Of a stretch of DNA of 7,386 nucleotides, positions 1 to 7,021 are shown piece after piece; within the stretch, counting starts at the first letter, position 1, and every line of letters starts with the position of its first letter. Source of the DNA: MED-G16 sp964467915 (GTDB taxonomy: Bacteria; Bacteroidota; Bacteroidia; Cytophagales; MED-G16). The position numbers and the translations under genes were made by a program. The notes under the pieces are model-generated. The model was not told where the DNA came from. It searched no databases and was given only the letters and a program-made list of their open reading frames with translations. The stretch covers positions 1-7,386 of the forward strand of contig CAYXSW010000035.1 in NCBI GenBank assembly GCA_964467915.1. The letters run 5' to 3'.

Positions 1-201
1 TACATAGATACCATCTTTGAGATTTGATACATTGATATCTAGTCTGTTATCAGTTTTTATTACTCTGTTTGGCACAATAGATTTACCATTAAAATCTATG
101 AATTCAATTTTTTGAACTTTAAAATTATCTTTTAATTCAACTACTAAGTCATTTTCTGTAGGGTTTGGATAAACTTTATCAATAAATGAAATAGACTCAA
201 T
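1..201 (-). other. T9SS type A C-terminal sorting domain, incomplete at the window edge
   Basis: Residues about 1395-1461 carry KVYPNPTENDLVVEL, then IEFIDFNGKSI, and later LDINVSNLKDGIYV. This is the standard pattern of the Por/type IX secretion C-terminal domain (TIGR04183-like): a YPNP block, a 'D..G' turn and a final DGIYV strand. It directs transport across the outer membrane and is normally removed on export. The final strand and the stop codon lie beyond position 1. Confidence 0.9.
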
Positions 202-3200
202 GAATAATGGAATAGGACATCCACTAGAGTCAACTACCTCTCCAGATGGCGTGTTTGCACAGGTGTCTTTATCATCAGTGACACCATCACCGTCAGTATC
301 TTTCTGTGAGTCAGAGCAACCATTAGCATCAACTACCTCTCCAGATGGCGTGTTTGCACAGGTGTCTTTATCATCAGTGACACCATCACCGTCAGTATCT
401 TTCTGTGAGTCAGAGCAACCATTAGCATCAACTACCTCTCCAGATGGTGTGTTAGGACAGGTATCAATATCATCGGCAACTCCATCACCGTCTGAATCAA
501 CAATTTCTATACAATCATCTCCAACAGTATACTGGAAATATTTTGTAACTGCTAACCCTCCAGAAAAGGCAAATTTACAGGCATAACTAATTTGAGTACC
601 TTCTTCAACATCGTAAAAAGTCTTACCGAAAATATTTCCAGATATTTGTGAAATTTGAGTTTCCTGAAAAGGATTTTCACTCCATAAATAAGCAACGACA
701 CCGATTTTATCAGAATCTAATAATTCGAATGAAACAGTTACATTCTTACCAACTGTTTCAAATTCAACTTTATATCCCTGACTAAATGACCCTTGAATTG
801 CCTCAGATTCTATGTATAAACAATTTTTAACAGTTTGGACATGAATTGTTGATTCAGATGAAGCACTTTTTCCATCTTTATCATCAACTGCTTCTGCATA
901 CAAATTATAACTTCCTACAACTAAGTTTTCAAAATTATATTCAAAAGGCTCATTATTATCTTCATAAATTAATGTGTCTTTATTATAAAAATTCACTGTT
1001 TTTACATAACCGTCTAAATCTGATGCTGTAGCTTTTAATAAGACATCCTCCCCTTCTTTGAAATAGGTGTCGTTATCTGGTTTATCTAATTTAATACTTG
1101 GAAGACTATTTCCTGTTTCGTTAACTATTACATAAACTTCGTCATAATCAAAATATTGACCATCACTAACTTTCAATTGTATTTTATATACCCCATTTTC
1201 AAAGTTAGAAATTGAAGTTAAAGCAGATAAAGAATCTGTAAACACAATAGATGATGGTCCATAAACTTGTAACCAAGAATAAGAAAGTAATTTATCAGAC
1301 TCATGATATGAAGAGCTAGCATCTAATTCTGATGAAGTTTCAGAATTCAAAACAGATATATTTTCTCCAGCATCAGCAACTGGAACTCCATAGTCAAGAG
1401 GAGCAGCAAGTTTAAATGTCATTTTCCCTAAATTAAACTCTCCACCTAAAAATTTTATTTTCAAAATCTGTTTCCCTTTCTGTAATGGAATATTAGTAAT
1501 TTCTTTTGTTTTCCATGTGTGCCAATTTGTACTACTAGTTGATGGCACAGATATCGAGTCTGTAATTATTGAATTTTGAGCTTCAAATATAAAAGGCCCA
1601 CCTCCATTAGTGTTGCCTGATGAATATCTAAAATCTAGGGAGTAGAATCCTGATTCAGTTACATCAATCGTATACTCTAACCATTCTCCTTTTTCTATCC
1701 ATCCTACAGTTGCACCTTCAGCATTCGAATAGCCTACATCGACATCTTCTTCTGTCCTATATCCTCCATTACTTCCTTTAGAAAAGTCTTTGTAAGAAAT
1801 GCCTTGTGAATTTCCTCCTTCAAAAATGTCATATTCTCCAGCTTCTATAGTCCCTGGAATTAAATTAATTGAATTATTATAGGGTTTTTGTTCTCCTACA
1901 TCTATAGTTACAATATTTGATAGCTTAAACGATTGATCAATATACATTTTTGCAAAAAATTCATGCTTTCCAAGTTCTAATGGTGGCGTGTTAATTTCAT
2001 AAGGTTTATTCAAAACCGAATCAATTAATTTACCATTCATATAAAACTCAAGCTTAGACAAATTTGTATTTTGAGTATTTAAATTAAGTTTAGATATATT
2101 ATTAGGATAATTTTTATCAAACGGAGTACTTAACTCACCAGTAATTGCAATAGATCTATTTGTAATCATTTGATTAGCTGGAACATTTAATAAAAACCCA
2201 TCAGAAAACTCTACATCAATTGGATTATCAGAATAATTATGGGCAACATAGGTCTTTTCACCATCTTTATTAAATACTGAAGCAATTGGGTGGTTAGAGG
2301 TAACAGATATATCGACACTCCCTATAGCGTTTAATGAATGAATCCAATAATATGTCTGTGCATCAGATATACCAAATTTTAAGTTTCTACTTGGAGATTT
2401 TTCATAAAGATCAATTGCTTTTTTAGGATTAATTTGTGCCAAATATTTCCAAAACGTATCATACCATAAATTTGGATTATCTGAGTTTGGATTTAAAATA
2501 TCTGTATGGCTTTCGATTTCACTCCATATCTTCTCAACATAATTTTTATTATGACTTAAGTAGAATGATCCACCATGGACTGGGTATAACTCAATTCCGT
2601 ATGATGCAGTGATATCTGATGTCCAAAAGGTTCCGTTATCATATGAATTTCCCCATACTCTTGAAACCATACCATAAGATTGTTCTTCTCTGAAATTTTG
2701 TTCTCTAATATCAAACCAATACTCTTCTATTGCAGTTTGTTCTGTAGTATATAAGAATATTCCCAGGTCTCTGATATCATCCTGATCAGTTATAGTACCC
2801 CAGTGAATTAAAGAGGAATTAAATTGCATACTTTCAGATGTCGACTCCTGATCATTTCCTGAAGGAAAAGTTGCAAATCCGTTAGCCCATGAATGACCAG
2901 CAAAAGGACTAAAATTCCTTAAAAATGGAAACAGAGAATCTTCCCTATCAATAGACGCTGCATCTCTAATAAGTAAATTTATCATTTCTCCCCAGTCACT
3001 TGACCAACCAGGTTTAAACTGTTCAATAAAAGATGCTGCATGAATAAAATACCCCCAATGAAAGTGATGATCATTAATGTTACTATCCTGGCCATGACCA
3101 GCTGGATAGCCGATAAGAGTAGTCCAGTCTTGATTGTAATAAAATAAAAATGCTACTTCATTACTCTTGTATGACAACCAGTCTTCTAATCTCTCTTGAA

Positions 3201-4383
3201 TAGTATTAATTATTTTATCTCTTGCTGATATGTTATTTATTTCATTAGCTATTCTTGCTGTTTGAATTAAACGGTTCATAAGCTGACCTTCATTATAAGA
3301 GTCCGTCCACAGGTCAAGAGAATTATCTTCAATTAAAGTTATTTTTTGAAAAAGATCGGAAGGATTAAATTCATCAGAATATTGATTTAAATAAGGTAAA
3401 GTCGGTAAGATTCCATGAAAAGTATTTTTTGTTTGAAAATGATCTCCTTTTAACATTTTCATTTCACCACGCACAGAATTATAAGAACTAAAATTTGGTG
3501 TTGGGCTTTCTGAAGATAAGTTATTCCAATGATGAGGTAAAAGCCCTTGTAAAAAAGTATTTGACACACCTTCCTTTACTTCAGTGGTAATATTATAATC
3601 AGAAGTAACAGTCGAAGAAGATTCATCATAATTAAATGTAACCTTTGTGTCTAATGGGAATGTGTAAGCAAAATTTTTGAACTCATTGGCTACTTCTAAT
3701 AAGTTATTACTTCCCTGAGTAAGCATGGCCATAGACCAATAAGTTTTATTATTTAGTGAAGAAGAAAATGTGTTTCCATTTTTTATCCAGGTGCTACCAT
3801 TAGGTCCATAAATAACAAAATTTGCATTATAACTAGCATTTTCAATAACTATCATATCATCAATAATAGTAGCTGATCCAGAGGTGACCTTAATTTCTAC
3901 TATATCTGTTGGGTTTTTTTCAAAATAAACAAAAGGCATCCCCATCCCAGTAGTTGCTGTTAAAGAGTGATCATTGCCTCTCCAGTTCATAGAAACTGTC
4001 CAGTCAGAAAAGTCTGATACAGTAGCCCTATCAGCACTTAGCCCTTCAATTCCAACTAATATTGGTGAGTTATCACCAATAACCCCCCAAGGAATATAAG
4101 TAACTATCAAACCATCATTAACGGTTTTCATAGTTAAAGGGTAATTAAATAGATTATCTGCATGATTTTCCTTAACAAGCTTTGACCACCAATCATTAGT
4201 TGGTACTGGTTTTGATAAAGCATTTCCAGAAAGTTGAGGAGTACCAGAAGGAAAAGCATTTCTACCAGCTACATCTGTTCCAGGAAAATTTGTAGAATAG
4301 CTGCCAGATCCGATTTGAATTTGAGAAAATAAAGGAAAGACAATTACTGGTAATATCAGCAAAGAAAATATAAATTTTTTCAT
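1..4383 (-). CDS. Secreted multimodular GH81 endo-beta-1,3-glucanase, 3' end outside the window
   Basis: Starting at the ATG at 4383-4381, the frame stays open for 1461 codons to the window edge. The protein should hydrolyse internal beta-1,3-glucosidic bonds (laminarin, fungal or algal glucan) outside the cell. Residues 1-20 are a signal peptide (MKKFIF...PLFS). Residues about 27-742 form the GH81 domain: PTNDWW at 61-66, DHHFHWGYF at 438-446, GHSWANG at 496-502 and QESTSE at 512-517. Mutational work on the family points to an Asp, a His four residues later and two Glu four apart; here these fit D438, H442, E513 and E517, so the site looks intact. Accessory modules follow, ending in a T9SS sorting domain from about 1395. 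The protein breaks off at ...LKDGIYV, where such domains usually have some 10-20 residues left. The start is chosen because it gives a perfect signal peptide; no Shine-Dalgarno is visible. Family assignment is firm; the substrate is inferred. Confidence 0.93.
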   Translation of the reverse strand, partial: MKKFIFSLLILPVIVFPLFSQIQIGSGSYSTNFPGTDVAGRNAFPSGTPQLSGNALSKPVPTNDWWSKLVKENHADNLFNYPLTMKTVNDGLIVTYIPWGVIGDNSPILVGIEGLSADRATVSDFSDWTVSMNWRGNDHSLTATTGMGMPFVYFEKNPTDIVEIKVTSGSATIIDDMIVIENASYNANFVIYGPNGSTWIKNGNTFSSSLNNKTYWSMAMLTQGSNNLLEVANEFKNFAYTFPLDTKVTFNYDESSSTVTSDYNITTEVKEGVSNTFLQGLLPHHWNNLSSESPTPNFSSYNSVRGEMKMLKGDHFQTKNTFHGILPTLPYLNQYSDEFNPSDLFQKITLIEDNSLDLWTDSYNEGQLMNRLIQTARIANEINNISARDKIINTIQERLEDWLSYKSNEVAFLFYYNQDWTTLIGYPAGHGQDSNINDHHFHWGYFIHAASFIEQFKPGWSSDWGEMINLLIRDAASIDREDSLFPFLRNFSPFAGHSWANGFATFPSGNDQESTSESMQFNSSLIHWGTITDQDDIRDLGIFLYTTEQTAIEEYWFDIREQNFREEQSYGMVSRVWGNSYDNGTFWTSDITASYGIELYPVHGGSFYLSHNKNYVEKIWSEIESHTDILNPNSDNPNLWYDTFWKYLAQINPKKAIDLYEKSPSRNLKFGISDAQTYYWIHSLNAIGSVDISVTSNHPIASVFNKDGEKTYVAHNYSDNPIDVEFSDGFLLNVPANQMITNRSIAITGELSTPFDKNYPNNISKLNLNTQNTNLSKLEFYMNGKLIDSVLNKPYEINTPPLELGKHEFFAKMYIDQSFKLSNIVTIDVGEQKPYNNSINLIPGTIEAGEYDIFEGGNSQGISYKDFSKGSNGGYRTEEDVDVGYSNAEGATVGWIEKGEWLEYTIDVTESGFYSLDFRYSSGNTNGGGPFIFEAQNSIITDSISVPSTSSTNWHTWKTKEITNIPLQKGKQILKIKFLGGEFNLGKMTFKLAAPLDYGVPVADAGENISVLNSETSSELDASSSYHESDKLLSYSWLQVYGPSSIVFTDSLSALTSISNFENGVYKIQLKVSDGQYFDYDEVYVIVNETGNSLPSIKLDKPDNDTYFKEGEDVLLKATASDLDGYVKTVNFYNKDTLIYEDNNEPFEYNFENLVVGSYNLYAEAVDDKDGKSASSESTIHVQTVKNCLYIESEAIQGSFSQGYKVEFETVGKNVTVSFELLDSDKIGVVAYLWSENPFQETQISQISGNIFGKTFYDVEEGTQISYACKFAFSGGLAVTKYFQYTVGDDCIEIVDSDGDGVADDIDTCPNTPSGEVVDANGCSDSQKDTDGDGVTDDKDTCANTPSGEVVDANGCSDSQKDTDGDGVTDDKDTCANTPSGEVVDSSGCPIPLFIESISFIDKVYPNPTENDLVVELKDNFKVQKIEFIDFNGKSIVPNRVIKTDNRLDINVSNLKDGIYV
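202..498 (-). repeat. Three tandem thrombospondin type 3 calcium-binding repeats (99-nt units)
   Basis: Three in-frame units of 33 residues occupy residues 1296-1328, 1329-1361 and 1362-1394. Each has DxDGDGVxDDxDTC followed by NTPSGEVVD and GC. The acidic loop is the calcium-binding signature of TSP3 repeats, and the two Cys per unit are typical. At DNA level, 230-348 and 329-447 are identical, so the duplication looks recent or recently homogenised. In Bacteroidota such repeats commonly sit as a calcium-stiffened stalk just before the T9SS sorting domain, as here. Confidence 0.92.
511..822 (-). other. Unnamed Cys-bounded beta-rich module
   Basis: Residues 1188-1291 lie between two cysteines, C1188 (NCLYIESEAIQGSF) and C1291 (TVGDDCIEI), that could form a disulfide closing the module. 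A third Cys lies inside (SYACKFAFSGGLAV). The sequence has alternating beta-like stretches such as VTVSFELLD and GVVAYLWSENPF. From memory it resembles a module found near the C-terminus of other secreted polysaccharidases of marine Bacteroidota, but I cannot assign a family. It is not one of the Ig domains before it, because the spacing and motifs differ. Confidence 0.45.
835..1383 (-). other. PKD-like domain followed by bacterial Ig domain
   Basis: Residues about 1001-1089 start PVADAGENIS and include LDASSSYHES, LSYSWLQVYGPSS and YKIQLKVSDG, the signature of PKD/K319L-type beta-sandwiches. Residues about 1094-1183 start LPSIKLDKPDNDTYF and include VLLKATASDLDGYVKTVNFY and YNLYAEAVDDKDGKSA, the signature of Big_17-type Ig domains. 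Both are non-catalytic and probably act as rigid spacers or protein-interaction modules on the cell surface. Confidence 0.7.
1408..1860 (-). other. CBM6-like carbohydrate-binding module
   Basis: Residues about 842-992 begin IPGTIEAGEYD and continue GGNSQGISYKD, NGGYRTEEDVDVGY, VGWIEKGEWLEYTIDV, FYSLDFRYSS and LKIKFLGGEFNLGKMTF. This is the usual order of CBM6 (PF03422) motifs. W895 and W901, with nearby Tyr residues, are candidates for sugar contacts. CBM6 modules bind beta-glucans, xylan or agarose; beside GH81, beta-1,3-glucan binding is the simplest inference. Confidence 0.8.
1885..2154 (-). other. Ig-like linker domain after the GH81 domain
   Basis: Residues about 744-833 read SIAITGELSTPF... 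LSKLEFYMNGKLIDSVLNKP... LGKHEFFAKMYID... VTIDV. The pattern 'v.fy.ng.li...n..py......l..g.h...a' is typical of bacterial Ig-like (Big_17-type) linkers in secreted glycoside hydrolases. It probably spaces the catalytic domain from the CBM6-like module. The assignment rests on pattern only. Confidence 0.5.
2158..4305 (-). other. GH81 catalytic domain
   Basis: This covers residues about 27-742 of the glucanase, close to the roughly 700 residues usual for the family. The N-terminal part has PTNDWWSKLV and a beta-rich region. The helical part carries DHHFHWGYFIHAAS (438-451) and GHSWANGFATFPSGNDQESTSE (496-517), the two hallmark blocks. The domain closes with a small beta segment that includes FSDGFLLNVPA. 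GH81 enzymes are inverting endo-beta-1,3-glucanases. I see no missing key residue and no frameshift. Confidence 0.9.
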
Positions 4384-4388
4384 ATAAT

Positions 4389-4396
4389 CAAATATA
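4389..4396 (-). promoter_or_regulatory. Possible Bacteroidota -7 element (TATATTTG) before the glucanase gene
   Basis: On the minus strand TATATTTG matches the Bacteroidota -7 consensus TAnnTTTG. Its last base lies only 5 nt before the ATG, so a transcript starting there would be leaderless or nearly so. No convincing TTTG-type -33 element lies at the right distance upstream. The terminator at 4446-4476 means the gene needs a promoter somewhere in 4384-4445. This is a weak candidate in A+T-rich DNA. Confidence 0.25.
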
Positions 4397-4445
4397 CTAA
4401 AGTTTACCCTTCATTTAGGTCATCCAGCCCACTTACAAGTACCAC

Positions 4446-4476
4446 TAAAAAAAGGGAATGGTTGAATCATTCCCTT
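4446..4476 (-). terminator. Intrinsic terminator downstream of the Kazal gene
   Basis: AAGGGAATG (4452-4460) and CATTCCCTT (4468-4476) form a perfect 9-bp stem with a 7-nt loop. Read on the minus strand, the stem is followed by a run of T (4446-4451, plus the end of the stem). The structure lies 25 bases after the Kazal stop and 63 bases before the glucanase start. It should end the Kazal transcript and separate it from the glucanase gene. Confidence 0.85.
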
Positions 4477-4500
4477 AAGTTAAAAGAGATAAGATAGGGT

Positions 4501-4680
4501 TTAACCATGACACTCACCTTCAGTCCACTCTTTTACACCTGCGTTTCTTGCTTCGCATTCATTTCCATATGTTACGCCATCGTCCCCACAAACAGGAGAG
4601 TATTCTTTAGTGCATGCTTCATCAGTTTTATCACAACTGATCAGACAAATGGCAAATAAAATAAAAAATAGATTTTTCAT
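4501..4680 (-). CDS. Small Kazal-type protease inhibitor lipoprotein
   Basis: ATG at 4680-4678 and TAA at 4503-4501 give 59 residues. Residues 1-15 are a lipoprotein signal peptide, and the lipobox LISC makes C16 the predicted lipidated residue. The Kazal domain covers residues 22-57: CTKEYSPVCGDDGVTYGNEC, then EARNAGVKEWTEGEC. By comparison with ovomucoid third domain (CTLEYRPLCG), the P1 position would be K25, suggesting inhibition of trypsin-like proteases. Only C23, C31, C42 and C57 are present; the first and fifth Kazal cysteines are missing (the fifth position is about N46). The usual pairs 2-4 and 3-6 remain possible. It is probably anchored in an envelope membrane, exposed to the periplasm or surface. 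It is followed by its own terminator and is divergent from the DUF5916 gene. The domain call is firm; inhibitory activity is inferred. Confidence 0.88.
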   Translation of the reverse strand: MKNLFFILFAICLISCDKTDEACTKEYSPVCGDDGVTYGNECEARNAGVKEWTEGECHG

Positions 4681-4772
4681 AGTTTAATTGAATTGAAGCT
4701 ATAGTTACAGTTATATTTTTATTTATACTTTGTTATTAATATCTATATTTACAAATGTCTGAAGATCAATTT
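4681..4772. promoter_or_regulatory. Divergent intergenic region between the Kazal and DUF5916 genes
   Basis: This very A+T-rich spacer must hold promoters for both flanking genes. On the plus strand TATACTTTG (4724-4732) resembles the Bacteroidota -7 box TAnnTTTG with one extra base. No well-placed -33 TTTG is seen upstream. On the minus strand I see only a partial match, TAGCTTCA, near 4696-4703. Neither gene has a Shine-Dalgarno sequence, as is usual in this phylum. That promoters lie here follows from the layout; their exact positions are not settled. Confidence 0.4.
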
Positions 4773-6983
4773 ATGAAAAGATTTTTATATACTGTCTTTT
4801 TAATATTTTTTTCAATTCACCTCTTCAGTCAATCTCAAGAAAAAAACCCTAAGTCTTTCAAGGCAATAGAAATTACTTCTGAAGAGATAATACTTGATGG
4901 CAAATTAGATGAGTCATTTTGGAAGAATATCATTGGAATAAATGATTTCTTGATGCAGGAACCTATCGAAGGAGGCGAACCTACCGAAAATACAATAATT
5001 AAAATAGCATATGATGAGAACTATCTCTACATAGGCGCAGTTTTATATGATTCTGACCCAGATGGAATTAAATCTTTTAAGATGAGGAAAGACTCTCCTT
5101 TAAATACTGATGACAGATTTATGTGGATACTTGATACATACCTTGACGGAAGAAATGCATATTTTTTTGAAATTAATCCTAATGGATTGATGGGAGATGG
5201 ACTCTTAACAATAGGCCAAGGAATAAGTTTAAATAAAAACTGGGATGGGATATGGAGACCATGGACATATATTGGTGATTTTGGTTGGTCTACAGAGATA
5301 AGAATACCCTTTCACACCCTGAATTTTGATCCAAAAATCAGTACCTGGGGAATTAACTTTCAGAGGACAGTAAGAAGGAAAAACGAAGAAATATTATGGT
5401 CTGGGCACAAAAGAAACCAGGGTCTCTTCAGGCCACAAAATGCAGGGAGATTGACTGGACTCAATAATATATCACAGGGGTTGGGTCTTGAAATTTTTGG
5501 ATATGGAAAAACTGAAGCATCAAAAATAGAAAAGGATTCAGGAGGAGGATATAATAAAGACGCAAATATTGACGGAGGAATAAATATAAATTACAATATA
5601 ACACCTGGGCTTAAGGCTTCGGTTACACTAAATACTGATTTTGCTGAGACAGAGGTAGACGATAGACAAATCAATCTTACAAGATTTGCTATTCGATTTC
5701 CTGAAAAAAGAGATTTTTTTTTAGAGGGGGCAAATATCTATCAGTTTGCTCCTCGAAGTGGTGTGTACCCATACTTTTCAAGGAAAATTGGTCTTCAATC
5801 AGGAAACCCAATTCCAGTCTTATATGGAGGAAGAATAATTGGGAAAATTGGAAAAGTAGAAATTGCTGCTCAACAGGTGAAAACTAGAGAAACAAATTTA
5901 GTTAACAGTGAAGACTTTTCTGTCCTTAGGCTAAAACAAAATTTTTTAAAAGAGAGTAGCATCGGAATATTATATACAAGAAGACATACCGAAAATGGAG
6001 AACAACTAACAGAGCCCTTGCAAGACAGAAATACACTTGGTATTGATTTATCTTTGAATACATCAACATTTCTAAAAAATCAAAATCTTCAATTTCAAGC
6101 ATTTGCGGTAATTCATAACCCAAACAATCTAGATGAAATTAATAATAATATCTGGGATAGGTCCGCAAGAGGTCTTCGTTTCAATTTCCCAAATGATCCG
6201 TGGTCAGGAAGTTTATCATACAGAGAGTTTGGGAACTCATATGGCCCTGCCGTTGGTTTCTCAAGAAGAAATTCATTTAGAAGAGTTGAGCCAAGAATTA
6301 GTTTTTCTCCATTTCTAGAAAAAAGCCCACTCATAAGAGAACTATCCTGGGAAATTAGCTTTGAAAATTTAATGAGTTTAAGCTGGGAAAAATTAACTCA
6401 AAATATTAGACTAACCCCGATATCAGTTCGATTTGAGAGTGGAGATGAGATCTCATACCAAATAGTTAAAAACTATGAAAGACTTGAATATAATTTTAAT
6501 ATCCTGGGAGATAACTCAATAATCATTCCGATTGGAGACTACTCAAATTGGTCACATCAAATTGAATTAGAAACTGCCAATCATAGAAAAATAGTATATG
6601 AACTAGAACTAAATACAGAGGGATTCTGGTCTGGAAACCGTACTGAATATCAAAATAATTTGATTTTAAGACCCTTTCCAGGAATAAATTTAAATTTAGG
6701 TTACATCCATTCTAAAGTAAACTTAAGTGAGGGGGATTTTAAAACTAACTTAGTTCGTTTTTTAGGTGATTTTGACTTCTCTCCTTTTATTTCATTTTCT
6801 TCAAATATTCAGTATGATGACATAAGCAAACAAATAGGAATGAACAATAGATTTAGATATACTATTACTCCTGGATCTGACATTTATTTTGTTTACAATC
6901 ATAACTGGATAGATGACGCAGGAAAATACAAGACCTCTTCAATGTTAGGTACAAGTAAAATTACTTATACCCATAGATTTTAA
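4773..6983 (+). CDS. Outer-membrane protein with CBM9-like domain and DUF5916 beta-barrel
   Basis: The protein has 736 residues from the ATG at 4773. Residues 1-20 are a signal peptide (MKRFLYTVF...HLFSQ). Residues about 31-215 resemble the CBM9-like domain (PF06452): ILDGKLDESFW, IAYDENYLYIGAVLYDSDPD, DDRFMWILDTYLDGRNAYFFEINPNG and GWSTEIRIPF. From about 220 to the end it is DUF5916: DFAETEVDDRQINLTRF (290-305), then FPEKRDFFLEG (309-319) and YFSRKIGL. Alternating beta strands end in a terminal Phe (TYTHRF), as expected of an outer-membrane barrel. Family function is not established; the CBM9-like domain suggests contact with a carbohydrate, but this is unproven. An in-frame ATG at 4755 would add MSEDQF before the signal peptide and is less likely. 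Length is normal and no defect is seen. The gene appears monocistronic. Confidence 0.92.
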   Translation: MKRFLYTVFLIFFSIHLFSQSQEKNPKSFKAIEITSEEIILDGKLDESFWKNIIGINDFLMQEPIEGGEPTENTIIKIAYDENYLYIGAVLYDSDPDGIKSFKMRKDSPLNTDDRFMWILDTYLDGRNAYFFEINPNGLMGDGLLTIGQGISLNKNWDGIWRPWTYIGDFGWSTEIRIPFHTLNFDPKISTWGINFQRTVRRKNEEILWSGHKRNQGLFRPQNAGRLTGLNNISQGLGLEIFGYGKTEASKIEKDSGGGYNKDANIDGGININYNITPGLKASVTLNTDFAETEVDDRQINLTRFAIRFPEKRDFFLEGANIYQFAPRSGVYPYFSRKIGLQSGNPIPVLYGGRIIGKIGKVEIAAQQVKTRETNLVNSEDFSVLRLKQNFLKESSIGILYTRRHTENGEQLTEPLQDRNTLGIDLSLNTSTFLKNQNLQFQAFAVIHNPNNLDEINNNIWDRSARGLRFNFPNDPWSGSLSYREFGNSYGPAVGFSRRNSFRRVEPRISFSPFLEKSPLIRELSWEISFENLMSLSWEKLTQNIRLTPISVRFESGDEISYQIVKNYERLEYNFNILGDNSIIIPIGDYSNWSHQIELETANHRKIVYELELNTEGFWSGNRTEYQNNLILRPFPGINLNLGYIHSKVNLSEGDFKTNLVRFLGDFDFSPFISFSSNIQYDDISKQIGMNNRFRYTITPGSDIYFVYNHNWIDDAGKYKTSSMLGTSKITYTHRF

Positions 6984-6998
6984 TTGGACAAATCCACT

Positions 6999-7021
6999 TA
7001 AAAAATGTAATATGTTTTTTA
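6999..7021. terminator. Weak A/T-only hairpin between convergent reading frames
   Basis: TAAAAAA (6999-7005) can pair with TTTTTTA (7015-7021) around a 9-nt loop. It lies just after the DUF5916 stop (6983) and overlaps the stop of the minus-strand DUF2807 remnant (7021-7019). It could serve both directions, but the stem has no G-C pair, so its strength is doubtful. No better terminator for the DUF5916 gene is visible. Confidence 0.3.

Noticed and set aside
230..447. Direct repeats considered as a CRISPR array
   Set aside because: The repeats are contiguous 99-nt coding units in frame with the glucanase and have no spacers.
200..586. Plus-strand open frame of 128 codons with internal repeats
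   Set aside because: It is the antisense shadow of the TSP3 repeats of the glucanase; its repeats are copies of the 99-nt units and it has no independent coding signs.
846..1031. Plus-strand open frame of 61 codons
   Set aside because: It lies wholly opposite the Ig domain of the glucanase, and its His/Leu/Tyr-rich composition is typical of antisense translation.
4452..4476. Hairpin as a plus-strand terminator or bidirectional terminator
   Set aside because: The T run follows the stem only on the minus strand; on the plus strand it is followed by AAGTTAAAAG and no plus-strand gene precedes it.
4755..4772. Upstream ATG as the start of the DUF5916 protein
   Set aside because: It would place MSEDQF, with acidic residues, before a standard signal peptide; the ATG at 4773 gives a normal N-terminus (MKRFLY).
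5926..6334. Two minus-strand frames and one plus-strand frame inside the DUF5916 gene
   Set aside because: They are shadows of a well-supported 736-residue gene and show no recognisable domain or start context.
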